DNA from: JANMZO01 sp963763135
Lineage (GTDB): Bacteria; Actinomycetota; Acidimicrobiia; Acidimicrobiales; JANYDT01
DNA: 64,000 bases
Reading direction: 5' to 3'
Assembly (NCBI GenBank): GCA_963763135.1
Contig: CAVXNJ010000009.1
Location: 810,370 to 874,369 of the forward strand
Below are positions 50,348 through 59,807 of the stretch, piece by piece. The notes beneath the pieces were generated by a model that saw nothing but the letters and a program-made list of their open reading frames with translations, was not told the origin of the DNA and did not search any database. Positions within the stretch are counted from its first letter, which is position 1, and each line of letters starts with the position of its first letter. The position numbers were made by a program, and so were the translations under genes.

Positions 50348-51895
50348 ATGTCCCGGTTGGTGAACACAACACTGCAACGTTTGGCACCCTCGCAACGCTC
50401 GGGTTACTCAACCCTCATGCCGGCTCCGGGCGAGAGCGAGACCATGCGCGACGAGCTCGGGGGAGATCCGTCGGGATTGGCTCCGAACCGGGGAACGACG
50501 TTGCTGAGGCTGCTGCACGTTACCGACATGCATGTCATGGATGCGGGGTCGCCGGCGCGGTCCGATTGGGTAGAAGCTCGAGCGTCGCAAACGAAGTGGC
50601 TCCCGCTGCTGCACATGGCTCGGCCGCATGATCTCCTCGCCAACTGGGGGAGTGTCGCGTTCAGCCGCGCCATAGCGGAGAGCGATGACCCGGCCGACCT
50701 TGTCGTGTTTACGGGCGACAACATCGACAATGCCCAGGTCAACGAACTTGATGCCTTCTTCGCCATGGCAGCCGGCGGTTCGTTTGCGTTCCCCTACGAG
50801 GGTCCGCAAAGTTCGAGCTGGGCGACCGACGCCCGCTCGGCCGCCCGGGAGTATCTGAATTCCGAGGGTCTCTGGCCGTTCTGGTTACCGGAGGGCGGAG
50901 TGCCCGACGGCTTCGGAACAACCCACGGGTTCCCGTTGGTGCCCGGTTTGATCGAAGCGGCGACCGCGGAGGCTTCGCTCGCCGGCGTGGGACGCCGCTG
51001 GTTGAGTGCGCTCGGCAACCACGACGTGATGCGACAGGGCACCGTGTATTCAAACCCGGAGCTTGAAGCCATCGCCACGGGCAGCTGGAGAGCGCTCGGA
51101 GCCCCGGTGGGATTTGACCCGGACGATCCGATATCCGCCTATCTCGAAGACCCGACAGCTTTCTCCGACGGATATCCGAGGTTCGATGTTCCAGCGTTGG
51201 CCACGCGTCGCTCCATCAGCCGTGCCGAGTTCATAGGTGCACATATTGATCGGCGGGTCGGGGGCTTTACTGCCGCCGACTCCGGCGATTACGTGGTCGA
51301 CTCCGATGGCTGTCGCCTGATTGTCATCGACACGAACCATCCCACCGGCCACTACCAGGGAAGCGTGGGGATTGCGCAACTCAACTGGCTGGGTGACCGG
51401 CTCCGGGAGGCCGTCGACCGTCCGGTGGTGGTGGCGAGCCATCACGGCAGCGTTGCGCTCGACAACACGTTTCGTGATCCGGTGCCGACAGATCGACGGT
51501 TGGCCGCCGATGTCGAGGAAGTCCTGTTGCGCTACGGAAACGTTGTGGCCTGGCTCGTCGGCCATCGCCACGTCAACCGAATTCGCCCGCTGAAGAACCC
51601 CGACCCATCGAAGGCCGGGTTGTGGGAGATCACGACGGCGTCGGTGATCGATTTTCCGTGCCAGATCCGCGGGGTGTCGATCGTCAGGAGCGCCGACGGA
51701 TCCGTAGGTGTACGTACTGAAGTGTTCGATCACGACGCCTATCTGACGCATGCCCAGAACCTGGATGAGCGTTCCCTCGCGGCATGGCACCGCGAGATCG
51801 CGTTCAACACCGAACGCGTCTACTCGGGTCGGGAGTCGGCCCGGGAAGGCCGCCCCAGTGACCGCAATGCTTTTCTGGCCCGACCGCGTCGCTAG
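50348..51895 (+). CDS. Calcineurin-like metallophosphoesterase (TIGR03767-type)
   Basis: A 515-residue metallophosphoesterase. LLHVTDMHVMD near the start (Asp-x-His), VVFTGDNIDN (GDxxDN), LSALGNHDV (GNHD) and VASHHGSV with VGHRHVN supply the metal ligands. The length and inserts match the actinobacterial TIGR03767 family, whose substrate is unknown. I choose the ATG at 50348; the upstream region is non-conserved. No signal peptide is evident. It is divergent from the enolase-superfamily gene and converges with the trifunctional gene. Confidence 0.84.
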   Translation: MSRLVNTTLQRLAPSQRSGYSTLMPAPGESETMRDELGGDPSGLAPNRGTTLLRLLHVTDMHVMDAGSPARSDWVEARASQTKWLPLLHMARPHDLLANWGSVAFSRAIAESDDPADLVVFTGDNIDNAQVNELDAFFAMAAGGSFAFPYEGPQSSSWATDARSAAREYLNSEGLWPFWLPEGGVPDGFGTTHGFPLVPGLIEAATAEASLAGVGRRWLSALGNHDVMRQGTVYSNPELEAIATGSWRALGAPVGFDPDDPISAYLEDPTAFSDGYPRFDVPALATRRSISRAEFIGAHIDRRVGGFTAADSGDYVVDSDGCRLIVIDTNHPTGHYQGSVGIAQLNWLGDRLREAVDRPVVVASHHGSVALDNTFRDPVPTDRRLAADVEEVLLRYGNVVAWLVGHRHVNRIRPLKNPDPSKAGLWEITTASVIDFPCQIRGVSIVRSADGSVGVRTEVFDHDAYLTHAQNLDERSLAAWHREIAFNTERVYSGRESAREGRPSDRNAFLARPRR

Positions 51896-51946
51896 TGGTC
51901 TGTCGCTGACCCCGGACCGGGTCGCATCGGCGAAACCGAACGGGAC

Positions 51947-54900
51947 TCAGCTGAGACCCGACATGGTGGCATCCAACTCGGCGATAAACACGTCGATGTC
52001 CGACCGCGAAATCACGATGGGCGGCTTGATCTTCAGCACGTTGTCAGCGGGTCCGTCGGTCGAGATGAGAATGCCCCGGTCTCGGAGTCCGTTCGCGATA
52101 TCGGCCGCGAGTGTGGTGGCCGGGGCTTTGGATTCGCGGTCTGTCACTAGGTCGACCCCGATGTACAGGCCCTGGCCCCGCACGTCGCCGATACATTCGA
52201 AGCGATCCTGCAACGCGCGCAAGCGGTCGAGAGCGTAGGACCCGACGTCCAAGGCGTTTGCCGGCAAACCCTCGGACTCGATCACATCGAGAACCGCCAG
52301 TCCGACCGCACACGAGACCGGGTTGCCGCCGAAGGTGTTGAAGTACTCCATGCCGTTTGCGAAACGTAGGGCAACGTCGGGGGTCGTCACCACGGCGCCA
52401 AGGGGGTGGCCGTTTCCGAACGGCTTACCGATGGTCACGATGTCAGCGGTTGCTCCCTGCATTTCATAAGCCCACATACTTGTTCCCACGCGGCCGAGTC
52501 CGACCTGGACTTCATCGGCAATGCAGAGTCCGCCAGCGGCACGAACCCGGTCGAAGGATTCACGAAGAAAACCCTCTGGATACACGACCTGACCACCACA
52601 CCCACTTATCGACTCGGCGATGAACGCCGCCGGCCCGCGGCTATCGGCACCGGGGCGATGAGCCGCAGAGATCTGCTCATCGATGAGTTTCGCGTATGCG
52701 TGACCGGACTCGGGACCGTACCCGGCGAAGGGCCCACGGTACGGGTCGGCGAGAGGTGTTATGTGAACATATGGTTTCGGTCCGGACCCACCCGCCCGAT
52801 TGAATTTGTAAGGGCTCACATCGATGACTGCTGCGGTGTTTCCGTGGTACGCCCAGTCGAGACAGATGACGTCCTCGCGCCCAGTGACAGTGCGGGCCAT
52901 CCGTAACGCCAACTCGTTCGCCTCGGACCCGGAATTCACGAAATAGACAACCGATAGCGGGTCAGGCAATGTCGCAACCAGACGATCGGCGAGATCAAGC
53001 ATGTTGGTGTGTAGATAGCGGGTATTCGTGTTGAGTGCCGACGCCTGGTCGGCCAAGGCCTTTACAACGCGTGGGTTCGCATGCCCGACGTGGCAGACGT
53101 TGTTGACCAGGTCAAGGTAACCCCTCCCGCGGTGGTCGAACAGGTAGGTGCCCTCGCCCCGAACCATGTGCAACTTGCGGCGGTAGCTCGTCGAAAGTGA
53201 GGGTCCGATTCTTCGGGAGCGTCGCGCCATCAGGGCCTCGGCCGAGTCGGATGGCACTTCCGGTTTGAACGACTCGGGCGAGAGCCTGAGCAGCATGTTC
53301 GGGTCGGGGGACAGTGATTGCCAGATGGTCCAGCGACTTGGCTCACCCGCTCCCTCGAAGTTGCCCTCGGAGTCGAGCAGATCGGTGATGAGCTGCACGT
53401 GGACGTGTGGCGCCCAACCCCCGTTGACCGTGTCGTCGCCGACAAAACCCACGACCTCTCCCGCTTTGACCATCTGCCCGGGCTCGACGAGCGTGAGGGT
53501 TCGTCGGGACAGATGGCCATAAAGCACGTAGAACACCGGGCCGTCGGATCCGACGCAGTGCTCAAGGATCACCGTTGGTCCGTAGTCGTACCGAGCAGCG
53601 TTGTCGACGACGAACTTCACGGTCCCGTCGAGCATGGCGTGGACAGCGGTGTCGGTTTCGCAGAAGAGGTCGATACCAAGGTGGACGGATCTCGGCTCCG
53701 GGGCGTCAGTTCGAAACTGGTCCCCTTTGTAGACGTTTCGGTCTTCTCCGTACGCGCCAAGGGCGAACCTGGCGCCCGCTTCGTGCAACACGCCTCGCAG
53801 CCACGTCCAATACTTAGCGGAGTCGCCGGCAAACTCCATTCCGGGTGAACCCTCGAGCAGCTGAAGAAAGACCCGCGCCTCGCGGCGTAGGTCGCGCCCG
53901 AAGATCGACTTCGGTTGGCATTCGGGAGATTGCAGCCAGGCCCGGACCTCGGCCGACTCTGGGACCGGTTCGATACCGGCTGCGTCGCGTGCCGCAAAGT
54001 GGAGGAAATCGGCCCGGAGCCCCATGAGCCGGCGCAGAAGCCGCAACGCCGGAGCCTGGGAGATCACCAGATACGGATCTACGGGACCACCGGCGGCTGC
54101 CGTGGTCCGACTCGACGAGATTGCAATGCTCATGGCAAGTCGGGCGGCCACCAAGTCGAACAACACCGAGAGCTCCGAAGGGTCGAGAGGGAACTCCTGC
54201 GTGAACGCGGTGATTACCGGTTTCGCCGTCGCCACGATGTCGTCACAATCAAGGAGCGCATAGGCGAGCGCTATGGCCAGCTCATTGACGATGTGACCAT
54301 GCGCCATGTCGCCGAAATCGATCAGGCCTGAGATGCGCTCGCCGTCGACGAGCACGTTGTAGTCGTTTGCATCCTGGTGGATCACGCCGACTCGGAGTCT
54401 GACAAGTTGGGGCAGGACGCGCAGGCGGTGCCGCTCAAACGCCGCGCACACAAGTTCCCGGTCTTCGGGGAGGGTCACGTGTTCAGCAAGCGCGCGTACC
54501 GATTGGGCGTTGCTGAGATTCCACATGAACTCCGGTCGGTGGGCGGCGGGATGTCCAAATGACTGAAAGGCACGCGTGACACGTCCGAGAAAGCTGCCGA
54601 GATCGAACAGCACAGCGGTTGTCTTGGGGGATTCGGCGAGTGGGTGACCGTCGAGGCAGGTCACGATGCGAACACGAAGCGGTCCCTGCGAAGTCGTGAC
54701 CGTCACCATCGTTTTGCCGTCGAGTGCCGGGACGATTCGCGGAACGGCCAGGGTCGAATCCGCCTCGGCCAGGTGCGCCAGAGCGGCAATCTGGAGGTGA
54801 AGGGCCGAGTCGGGTTCTCCGGGATTGGCGAGTTTCACGATTAAACGACCGGTGTCGGTTGTCAACATGATGTTCTGGTCACGTTCCGACACCAAAGCAC

Positions 54901-55066
54901 CGGCCGTTCCCGTCAATCCGAATGCGGATCGCACGATCAGCTCCACTTCCGACAGAGGCAACGCCGGTGCAGGCATCTCAAAGACACCGTTCGCATCGTC
55001 ATTGCGCTCGTCGGTGCGCTCGTCAATGGGAGTGAATGCGCCGGAGCTGCTTGGTCGAAGGGGCAT
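51947..55066 (-). CDS. Trifunctional fusion: APH-type kinase, M23 peptidase fold, class III aminotransferase (phospholyase-like)
   Basis: A 1,039-residue, three-domain protein. Residues about 40-350: aminoglycoside-phosphotransferase-like kinase with VIHQDANDYNVLV (H230, D232, N237) and LIDFGDM. Residues about 440-565: M23 peptidase-like domain with the zinc motif HxxxD (H462, D466), H518 and HVH (H554, H556). Residues about 600-1039: class III aminotransferase with DEVQVGLGR and K881 (TIGKPFGNGHP) for PLP. The kinase and aminotransferase relatives in animals are hydroxylysine kinase and the ammonio-phospholyases for phosphohydroxylysine and phosphoethanolamine; bacterial fusions of these are known to me. 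A kinase-then-lyase role is likely; the M23 part may be structural. I choose the ATG at 55066. Confidence 0.84.
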   Translation of the reverse strand: MPLRPSSSGAFTPIDERTDERNDDANGVFEMPAPALPLSEVELIVRSAFGLTGTAGALVSERDQNIMLTTDTGRLIVKLANPGEPDSALHLQIAALAHLAEADSTLAVPRIVPALDGKTMVTVTTSQGPLRVRIVTCLDGHPLAESPKTTAVLFDLGSFLGRVTRAFQSFGHPAAHRPEFMWNLSNAQSVRALAEHVTLPEDRELVCAAFERHRLRVLPQLVRLRVGVIHQDANDYNVLVDGERISGLIDFGDMAHGHIVNELAIALAYALLDCDDIVATAKPVITAFTQEFPLDPSELSVLFDLVAARLAMSIAISSSRTTAAAGGPVDPYLVISQAPALRLLRRLMGLRADFLHFAARDAAGIEPVPESAEVRAWLQSPECQPKSIFGRDLRREARVFLQLLEGSPGMEFAGDSAKYWTWLRGVLHEAGARFALGAYGEDRNVYKGDQFRTDAPEPRSVHLGIDLFCETDTAVHAMLDGTVKFVVDNAARYDYGPTVILEHCVGSDGPVFYVLYGHLSRRTLTLVEPGQMVKAGEVVGFVGDDTVNGGWAPHVHVQLITDLLDSEGNFEGAGEPSRWTIWQSLSPDPNMLLRLSPESFKPEVPSDSAEALMARRSRRIGPSLSTSYRRKLHMVRGEGTYLFDHRGRGYLDLVNNVCHVGHANPRVVKALADQASALNTNTRYLHTNMLDLADRLVATLPDPLSVVYFVNSGSEANELALRMARTVTGREDVICLDWAYHGNTAAVIDVSPYKFNRAGGSGPKPYVHITPLADPYRGPFAGYGPESGHAYAKLIDEQISAAHRPGADSRGPAAFIAESISGCGGQVVYPEGFLRESFDRVRAAGGLCIADEVQVGLGRVGTSMWAYEMQGATADIVTIGKPFGNGHPLGAVVTTPDVALRFANGMEYFNTFGGNPVSCAVGLAVLDVIESEGLPANALDVGSYALDRLRALQDRFECIGDVRGQGLYIGVDLVTDRESKAPATTLAADIANGLRDRGILISTDGPADNVLKIKPPIVISRSDIDVFIAELDATMSGLS

Positions 55067-55271
55067 GCGAGGAATGTACCGCCAATGCACACCGTGGCGG
55101 ATCTCGGGACGGGAGACACGGTTGTCGTCGTGGCGTGCATTCTGTGGTTTTTGCCGTCGGAATATCCCTCCGGAGTGGCGTACGGTTTACCTCATTGTCA
55201 AGCAGGATGTCGTCGTTGGGGCGTGACAGGGCGCTATTCCTGTGCCACGATCGGTGGGAGGGGGCAGTGGA

Positions 55272-55908
55272 ATGATCAAAGTCTTGATAGTCGATGATCA
55301 TCTCGTGGTTGCGGAGACTCTGGCGGTGACGCTCGGCGACCATGGCGATATCTCGGTAGTGGGGATAGCGCAGAGCGGGCGTCAGGGCATAGAGATGATC
55401 CAGCGCCTAAATCCCGACGTGGCAGTGGTCGACTTTCGGTTACCTGATATGTCGGGTTCGGAGGTAATCCGCCAGTTGACAGACCTTGGGAGTCAATGTC
55501 GATGCGTTGTGCTCACCGGCACTGGATTGGACCGGGCGTTCCTGGAATCGATCGAAGCGGGCGCGGCGGGATTCGTCACCAAAGACCAACGTTTCGACGA
55601 AGTACTCGACGCGGTGATTGCGGCTTCACAGGGAGAAGTCCGTTTCCCTCCGGCCTTGCTGTCCAGGGTGTTACCGGAGTTACGTCGAGGATCAAACTCC
55701 ACGTGGCGACTCACCCCACGCGAACGAAGCGTTCTTCAACTGCTTGCGCTCGGTCGCTCAAACATGGAGATCGCCGAAAACCTGGCGATCACGACCAACA
55801 CCGTTCGTAACCATGTCGCCAACGTGCTCATGAAGCTCGAAGCACGGGTCGCGTGGTGAGGCGGTTGCGATCGCCACCCGAGAAGGTCTGGTCAGCGTCG
55901 AGACCTGA
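55272..55908 (+). CDS. NarL/LuxR-type response regulator, frameshifted C-terminus
   Basis: A two-domain regulator. The receiver has DD near residue 8-9, the phospho-acceptor Asp in DVAVVDFRLPD and K in VTKDQRF. The HTH reads LTPRERSVLQLLALGRSNMEIAENLAITTNTVRNHVANVL. The frame ends early (LEARVAW, stop at 55859). Removing one G from the run at 55846-55848 gives EARSRGEAVAIATREGLVSVE and a stop at 55906, the expected C-terminal helix for LuxR-type regulators. The convergent histidine kinase is the likely partner. The ribosome site GGGAGGGGG precedes the ATG. Confidence 0.87.
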
Positions 55909-55940
55909 GCGCACCCCGGCCGCTGGCCGACGTCGCGGTG

Positions 55941-56312
55941 TCAGGTGTAAAAGGGTTCGACCGGGACCATCGCGTTTCGCGGTATCCGGATGAACACCGA
56001 CGTGCCGTGCCCGGGGGATGACATGATCTCGCACCGCCCGCCGAGGCTGCGGGCGCGCTCCGTCATGCTCCTGATTCCGAGGTGGCCCGCGGAATACTTG
56101 GAGAAGTTCTCCGGATCACCACCCACCCCGTCGTCGTCGATCTCGACGATGATGTCGGTCTTCGTCTCCGAAAGCGAAATGGTGAGGGTCGTGGCGTCGG
56201 CGTGTTTGGCCGCGTTGGCGAGCGCTTCCTGCGCTATCCGGAACAGGATTTGGGTTGCTCCGATATCAACGTTGGAACGGATCTGGTCGTAGAGCACGAC
56301 CTCTACGGACGG
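55941..56312 (-). CDS. NarX/DesK-type histidine kinase, C-terminal part only
   Basis: About 124 residues of a HATPase domain: QILFRIAQEALANAAKHA (N box), DDDGVGGDPE (G1) and AGHLGIRSM (G2), then a normal C-terminus. The upstream part of the kinase, including the H box and sensor, is missing. The frame continues without a stop into an acyl-CoA-dehydrogenase-like sequence at about 56,312. It converges on the LuxR-type regulator and is its probable partner. The break is best explained as an assembly join. Confidence 0.86.
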   Translation of the reverse strand, partial: PSVEVVLYDQIRSNVDIGATQILFRIAQEALANAAKHADATTLTISLSETKTDIIVEIDDDGVGGDPENFSKYSAGHLGIRSMTERARSLGGRCEIMSSPGHGTSVFIRIPRNAMVPVEPFYT

Positions 56313-56320
56313 GCCGAGAA
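56300..56320. other. Chimeric junction 1: actinobacterial kinase to proteobacterial-type flavoprotein
   Basis: Reading the minus strand, CALILLG of an acyl-CoA-dehydrogenase-type protein runs in frame into PSVEVVLYDQ of a histidine kinase. Both genes lose their continuation exactly here, and gene content, frameshift rate and phylogenetic character change across it. The base is uncertain by about 10. Confidence 0.8.
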
Positions 56321-56792
56321 GTATCAAGGCGCAATTGTCGGAGCCGGATGAGAACGGCCAGCGGCCGTTCGAAATGTAACCGCCTTCGACCTTCTTCGCC
56401 TTACCGGTCGGGATGTAGGGCGATGCGATCAGCACATCCGGATCGTCACCCCAGACGTCGAGGCAAGCCCGCTCATCATAGAACCCCATATGGAAGGCGT
56501 GCACGGCGATGACGCCGTATGCGAAGCCCATGGAGGGATCGCCCTTCGCCAGCGAGATCAAGACGTCCGTGAAAACGGACGGGCTCATTTCATAGCCGCC
56601 ATAGCGCTTCGGCTGAATAGCGAAAGATACCCGCCTCGCGCACCTTTGCGATGGTGTCCTCCGTGAGACGGCGGCGCGTCGCGATGCTTGGCGGCGTTTT
56701 CCCGAAGATACGGCACCAAGGCCTCGGCGCGCTCACGCATCATTTGCGGGAGTTGGGGCGAGAGATTCGCCGGCGGAATCGTGTGGGCTCAT
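56313..56792 (-). CDS. Acyl-CoA-dehydrogenase-type flavin monooxygenase, N-terminal fragment, frameshifted
   Basis: About 160 residues of the N-terminal and middle domains. A strong GGAGG site precedes the ATG at 56792 (MSPHDSAGESLAP). At least two frameshifts follow: PQLPQMMRERAEALVPYL, RRRLTEDTIAKVREAGIFRY and QPKRYGGYEMSPSV lie in three frames. The later part (DPSMGFAYGVIAVHAFHMGFY, GGYISNGRWPFSSGSDN) resembles HsaA/HpaB-like two-component monooxygenases that use reduced flavin. The C-terminal half is lost at junction 1. Substrate unknown. Confidence 0.72.
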
Positions 56793-56915
56793 ATCGTCCT
56801 CCCTGGGTCTTATCTTTGGACCCACTCTAAAGGCAAATCCGCAATGAGTCATCAGGCTAGGCGGGTACGGACGAATTGCGGCGTGAGTTACGCTTGAAGG
56901 TAACGCACGCCGCCT

Positions 56916-56947
56916 AGAGCCTTTCCCGATCGGATAAGAAAGGCTCT
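56916..56947. terminator. Hairpin upstream of the monooxygenase fragment
   Basis: A perfect 10-bp inverted repeat (AGAGCCTTTC / GAAAGGCTCT) with a 12-base loop. It lies between the ETF-QO stop and the monooxygenase start, in the 221-base gap. It may terminate transcripts from ETF-QO along with the longer hairpin beside it. Confidence 0.6.
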
Positions 56948-56961
56948 CATTCAAGAGTGTA

Positions 56962-57009
56962 GAGCATCATTCACCGATCAATCTGAAGTCGATTGATCGG
57001 ATGATGCTC
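56962..57009 (-). terminator. Long bulged hairpin after ETF-QO gene
   Basis: A 10-bp stem (CCGATCAATC / GATTGATCGG, 7-base loop) is extended by a 9-bp stem (GAGCATCAT / ATGATGCTC) with a 3-base bulge. It begins 4 bases after the ETF-QO stop on the minus strand. Position and strength fit a terminator or a dispersed palindromic repeat. Confidence 0.7.
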
Positions 57010-57013
57010 CAGG

Positions 57014-58697
57014 TTACATGTTCGGATAATTCGGGCCGCCGCCGCCCTCCGGCACCACCCAGGTGATGTTCTGCGACGGGTCCTTGATATCGCAGGTCTT
57101 GCAATGAACGCAGTTCTGCGCGTTGATCTGGAAGCGCGGCTCGTCGGTATCATGCGCCGACCACTTCATAGACGCCCGGCCGGGCAATAGCGCTGCGCCG
57201 GTTCGCCCAGGTCGGCAGGTTGACGCGGATCGGCACTGCTCGGGTCCTTCAGCGTCAGATGGATCGGCTGGTCTTCCTCGTGATTGGTGTTCGACAGGAA
57301 GACACTGGTCAGCTTGTCGAAGCTGAACACCCCATCGGGCTTGGGATAGAGGATTTCCTTGTGCTTGGCGGCGGGTTCGGTTGCCTCAGCATCCGTCTTG
57401 CCATGCTTCAGGCTGCCGAAGCCGCTGAAAAACGAGAGGCCGGAGAACAGAGTGTTCGTCCACATATCGAGCGCGCCCGGCGGGATGCCGATAAAAGTGC
57501 CCAGCTTCGACCAGAGCGGCTTTACGTTGCGGACAAGTTTGAGGTCCTTGCCGACCCACGTATTGCGCCAGCCATTTTCATACGCGTCGAGGCCGTTGCT
57601 TGGTGCGCCATGCTGCAGCGATTCAAACGCGGCTTCGGCGGCGAGCATGCCCGTCTTCATCGCATTGTGGCTGCCCTTGATGCGGGGCACGTTCACGAAG
57701 ACCCGCCGAGCAACCAATGAGGGCGCCCCCAGGGAACGAAACCTTCGGCACTGATTGCCGAGCCGCCTTCGGTGATGGCGCGCGCGCCGTAGGAAAGGCG
57801 CTTGCCGCCTTCCAGATGTTTGCGCACATCCGGGTGCAGCTTCATGCGCTGGAATTCGTCAAACGGCGACAAATACGGGTTCTTGTAGTTCAGGTGAACG
57901 ACGAAACCGACTGCGATCAAATTCTCGCCGAAATGATAGAGAAACGAGCCGCCGCCGGTGGTGGCGTTCAACGGCCAGCCCATCGTGTGCTGCACCAGGC
58001 CCGGCTTGTGCTTGCCCGGCGCCGCTTCCCAAAGTTCCTTGATGCCGATGCCGAATTTGGCGGGTTCTTTGCCCTCATCGAGACCGTATTTGCGGATCAG
58101 CTGTTTGGACAGCGAGCCGCGCACGCCCTCGCCGATCAATGTGTATTTCGCGAAGATATCGATGCCGGGCGTGTAGTCGCCCTTCGGCTCGCCATCGCGG
58201 CCGACGCCCATGTCGCCGATGCGTACGCCCTTCACTGCGCCCGCATCGTCGTAAAGCGTCGCGACGGCGGCGAAGCCGGGATAAATTTCAACGCCGAGGT
58301 CTTCGGCCTGTGTCGCGAGCCAACGCGCAACCGCGCCCAGCGACACAATGTAATTGCCGTGATTGTTCATCAAAGGCGGCATCAGGAAGTTCGGCGCCGT
58401 CAGCGACCCCGATGGCCCGAGGAACAGGAACTTGTCTTCCGTCACCAGGGTCTCGATCGGCGCGCCGCGCTCTTTCCAATCCGGAATGAGTTCGTTCAGC
58501 GCTTTCGGGTCGATCACCGCGCCGGAGAGAATATGGGCGCCGACTTCGGAGCCCTTTTCCAGAATGGCGACGGAAATCTCCGTGCCCGCTTCCGCCGCCA
58601 ATTGTTTCAGGCGAATGCCCGCCGCCAGACCAGCCGGTCCGGCGCCGACGATCACGACGTCATATTCCATCGACTCGCGTTCAACGTCGTCAACCAT
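57014..58697 (-). CDS. etfD: Electron transfer flavoprotein-ubiquinone oxidoreductase, frameshifted
   Basis: About 560 residues after repair, the normal length. N-terminus: FAD motif VVIVGAGPAGLAAGIRL and EKGSEVGAHILSGAVIDP. C-terminus: 4Fe-4S ligands in INAQNCVHCKTCDIKDPSQ and the end GGGGPNYPNM. The enzyme passes electrons from ETF (fed by acyl-CoA and dimethylglycine/sarcosine dehydrogenases) to ubiquinone at the inner membrane. Frameshifts near 57,700-57,770 (two) and 57,180 split it. Using ubiquinone, it belongs to a proteobacterium, unlike the actinobacterial part. The ATG is at 58697. Confidence 0.88.
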
Positions 58698-58838
58698 CAG
58701 TCCCGAAACCCCATGCCAACCAAGCGCCAGCACACCTTGCAATGCTAGCCATTTACGCTTCTCGAATTACACTGGACGAAGGTCAAGGCCGAAACATTCG
58801 GCTAAAAGGCCTATTGGCCTCAATATCCGTCAGGATTC

Positions 58839-59729
58839 ATGGACGATTTGTCTCATCAAGCGCTCGCCGAGAGCCTGCTCGACTGGTGGCGGCTGGCTGG
58901 GATTGAGCCCGAGGGCCCTGCTCCAGCGCCGGTCCAGGCTGCTGTTGCCGAGACTTATCAACAGCCAAGTCAGACCTCGATTCGGCCACGCGGCGCGCCC
59001 AGCCCCAGTGTGGACGACGCCTGGGACGATGCACCGGCGGCGCCTGCCCGCCCAGCCGGGCCGCTTGCCAAGCCCAAGACCGATGCGGCCCTCTCCGGCA
59101 GCGCGGTGGACGCCGTGGCGGAAGCTCTGGCGCTCGCCCAGAAGTGTAACAGCCTTGAGGAATTACAGGCCGCCATCGCGAAATTCGACGGCGTGGCCTT
59201 GCGAACGACCGCGCGCCAGCCCGTCTTCGCAGACGGAATTCCAGGCGCGGATGTGATGGTGATCGGAGACGCTCCGGATCGCGAAGACGACGAACACGGC
59301 AAACCGCTGATCGGCCCGGCGGGGCAATTGCTCGACCGTATGCTGGCCGCCATCAACCTGTCGCGGACCGAAAACGTCTATATTTCAAACGTGGTGAATT
59401 GGCGTCCTCCCGGCAATCGCCAGCCGACGCAGACGGAAATCCTGATCTCGATGCCCTTCATTGAGCGGCACATAGCTCTGGCGCGGCCAAAGGTTTTGAT
59501 CCTTGCTGGCGGCGTGTCCGCCAAGGCCATGTTGCGGACTGAAGACGGCATCATGCGTCTGCGCGGCCGCAAGGCGCGCTACGCGTCGAGCGACGGCGCC
59601 ATTGAATTGCCCGCTTTTCCGATTTTTCACCCTTCGTACTTATTGCGTCGTCCTCAGGAGAAGCGCCTCGCTTGGGCGGATCTTCTGGCCATCGAAAAGG
59701 CGCTCGCCGGTTTGACCGGCGCGTCTTGA
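58839..59729 (+). CDS. Uracil-DNA glycosylase, family 4/UdgA type
   Basis: A 296-residue protein, the only unbroken gene of this segment. The N-terminal 95 residues are a Pro/Ala-rich extension typical of alphaproteobacterial members. The catalytic core has GDAPDREDDEHGKPLIGPAGQLLDRM (motif 1, usually GEAPG), NVVNWRPPGNRQPT, and PIFHPSYLLR (motif with catalytic His). The enzyme removes uracil from DNA. Many family 4 members bind 4Fe-4S through Cys residues, but only one Cys (QKCNS) is seen, so this one may lack the cluster. It is divergent from ETF-QO and precedes the lytic transglycosylase gene. Confidence 0.85.
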   Translation: MDDLSHQALAESLLDWWRLAGIEPEGPAPAPVQAAVAETYQQPSQTSIRPRGAPSPSVDDAWDDAPAAPARPAGPLAKPKTDAALSGSAVDAVAEALALAQKCNSLEELQAAIAKFDGVALRTTARQPVFADGIPGADVMVIGDAPDREDDEHGKPLIGPAGQLLDRMLAAINLSRTENVYISNVVNWRPPGNRQPTQTEILISMPFIERHIALARPKVLILAGGVSAKAMLRTEDGIMRLRGRKARYASSDGAIELPAFPIFHPSYLLRRPQEKRLAWADLLAIEKALAGLTGAS

Positions 59730-59807
59730 CGTGCAGCGCGTTCATTCCGGGTTCGGCTTTGGCCGCGCCAGGATGTGCATGCCGCGCGGAACAGGATTGG
59801 AACCGTC

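Noticed and set aside
55941..56588. A novel fusion enzyme of acyl-CoA dehydrogenase and histidine kinase
   Set aside because: Both parts are truncated at the same base, taxonomic character changes there, and the surrounding right-hand segment is full of frameshifts; an assembly join is the simpler explanation.
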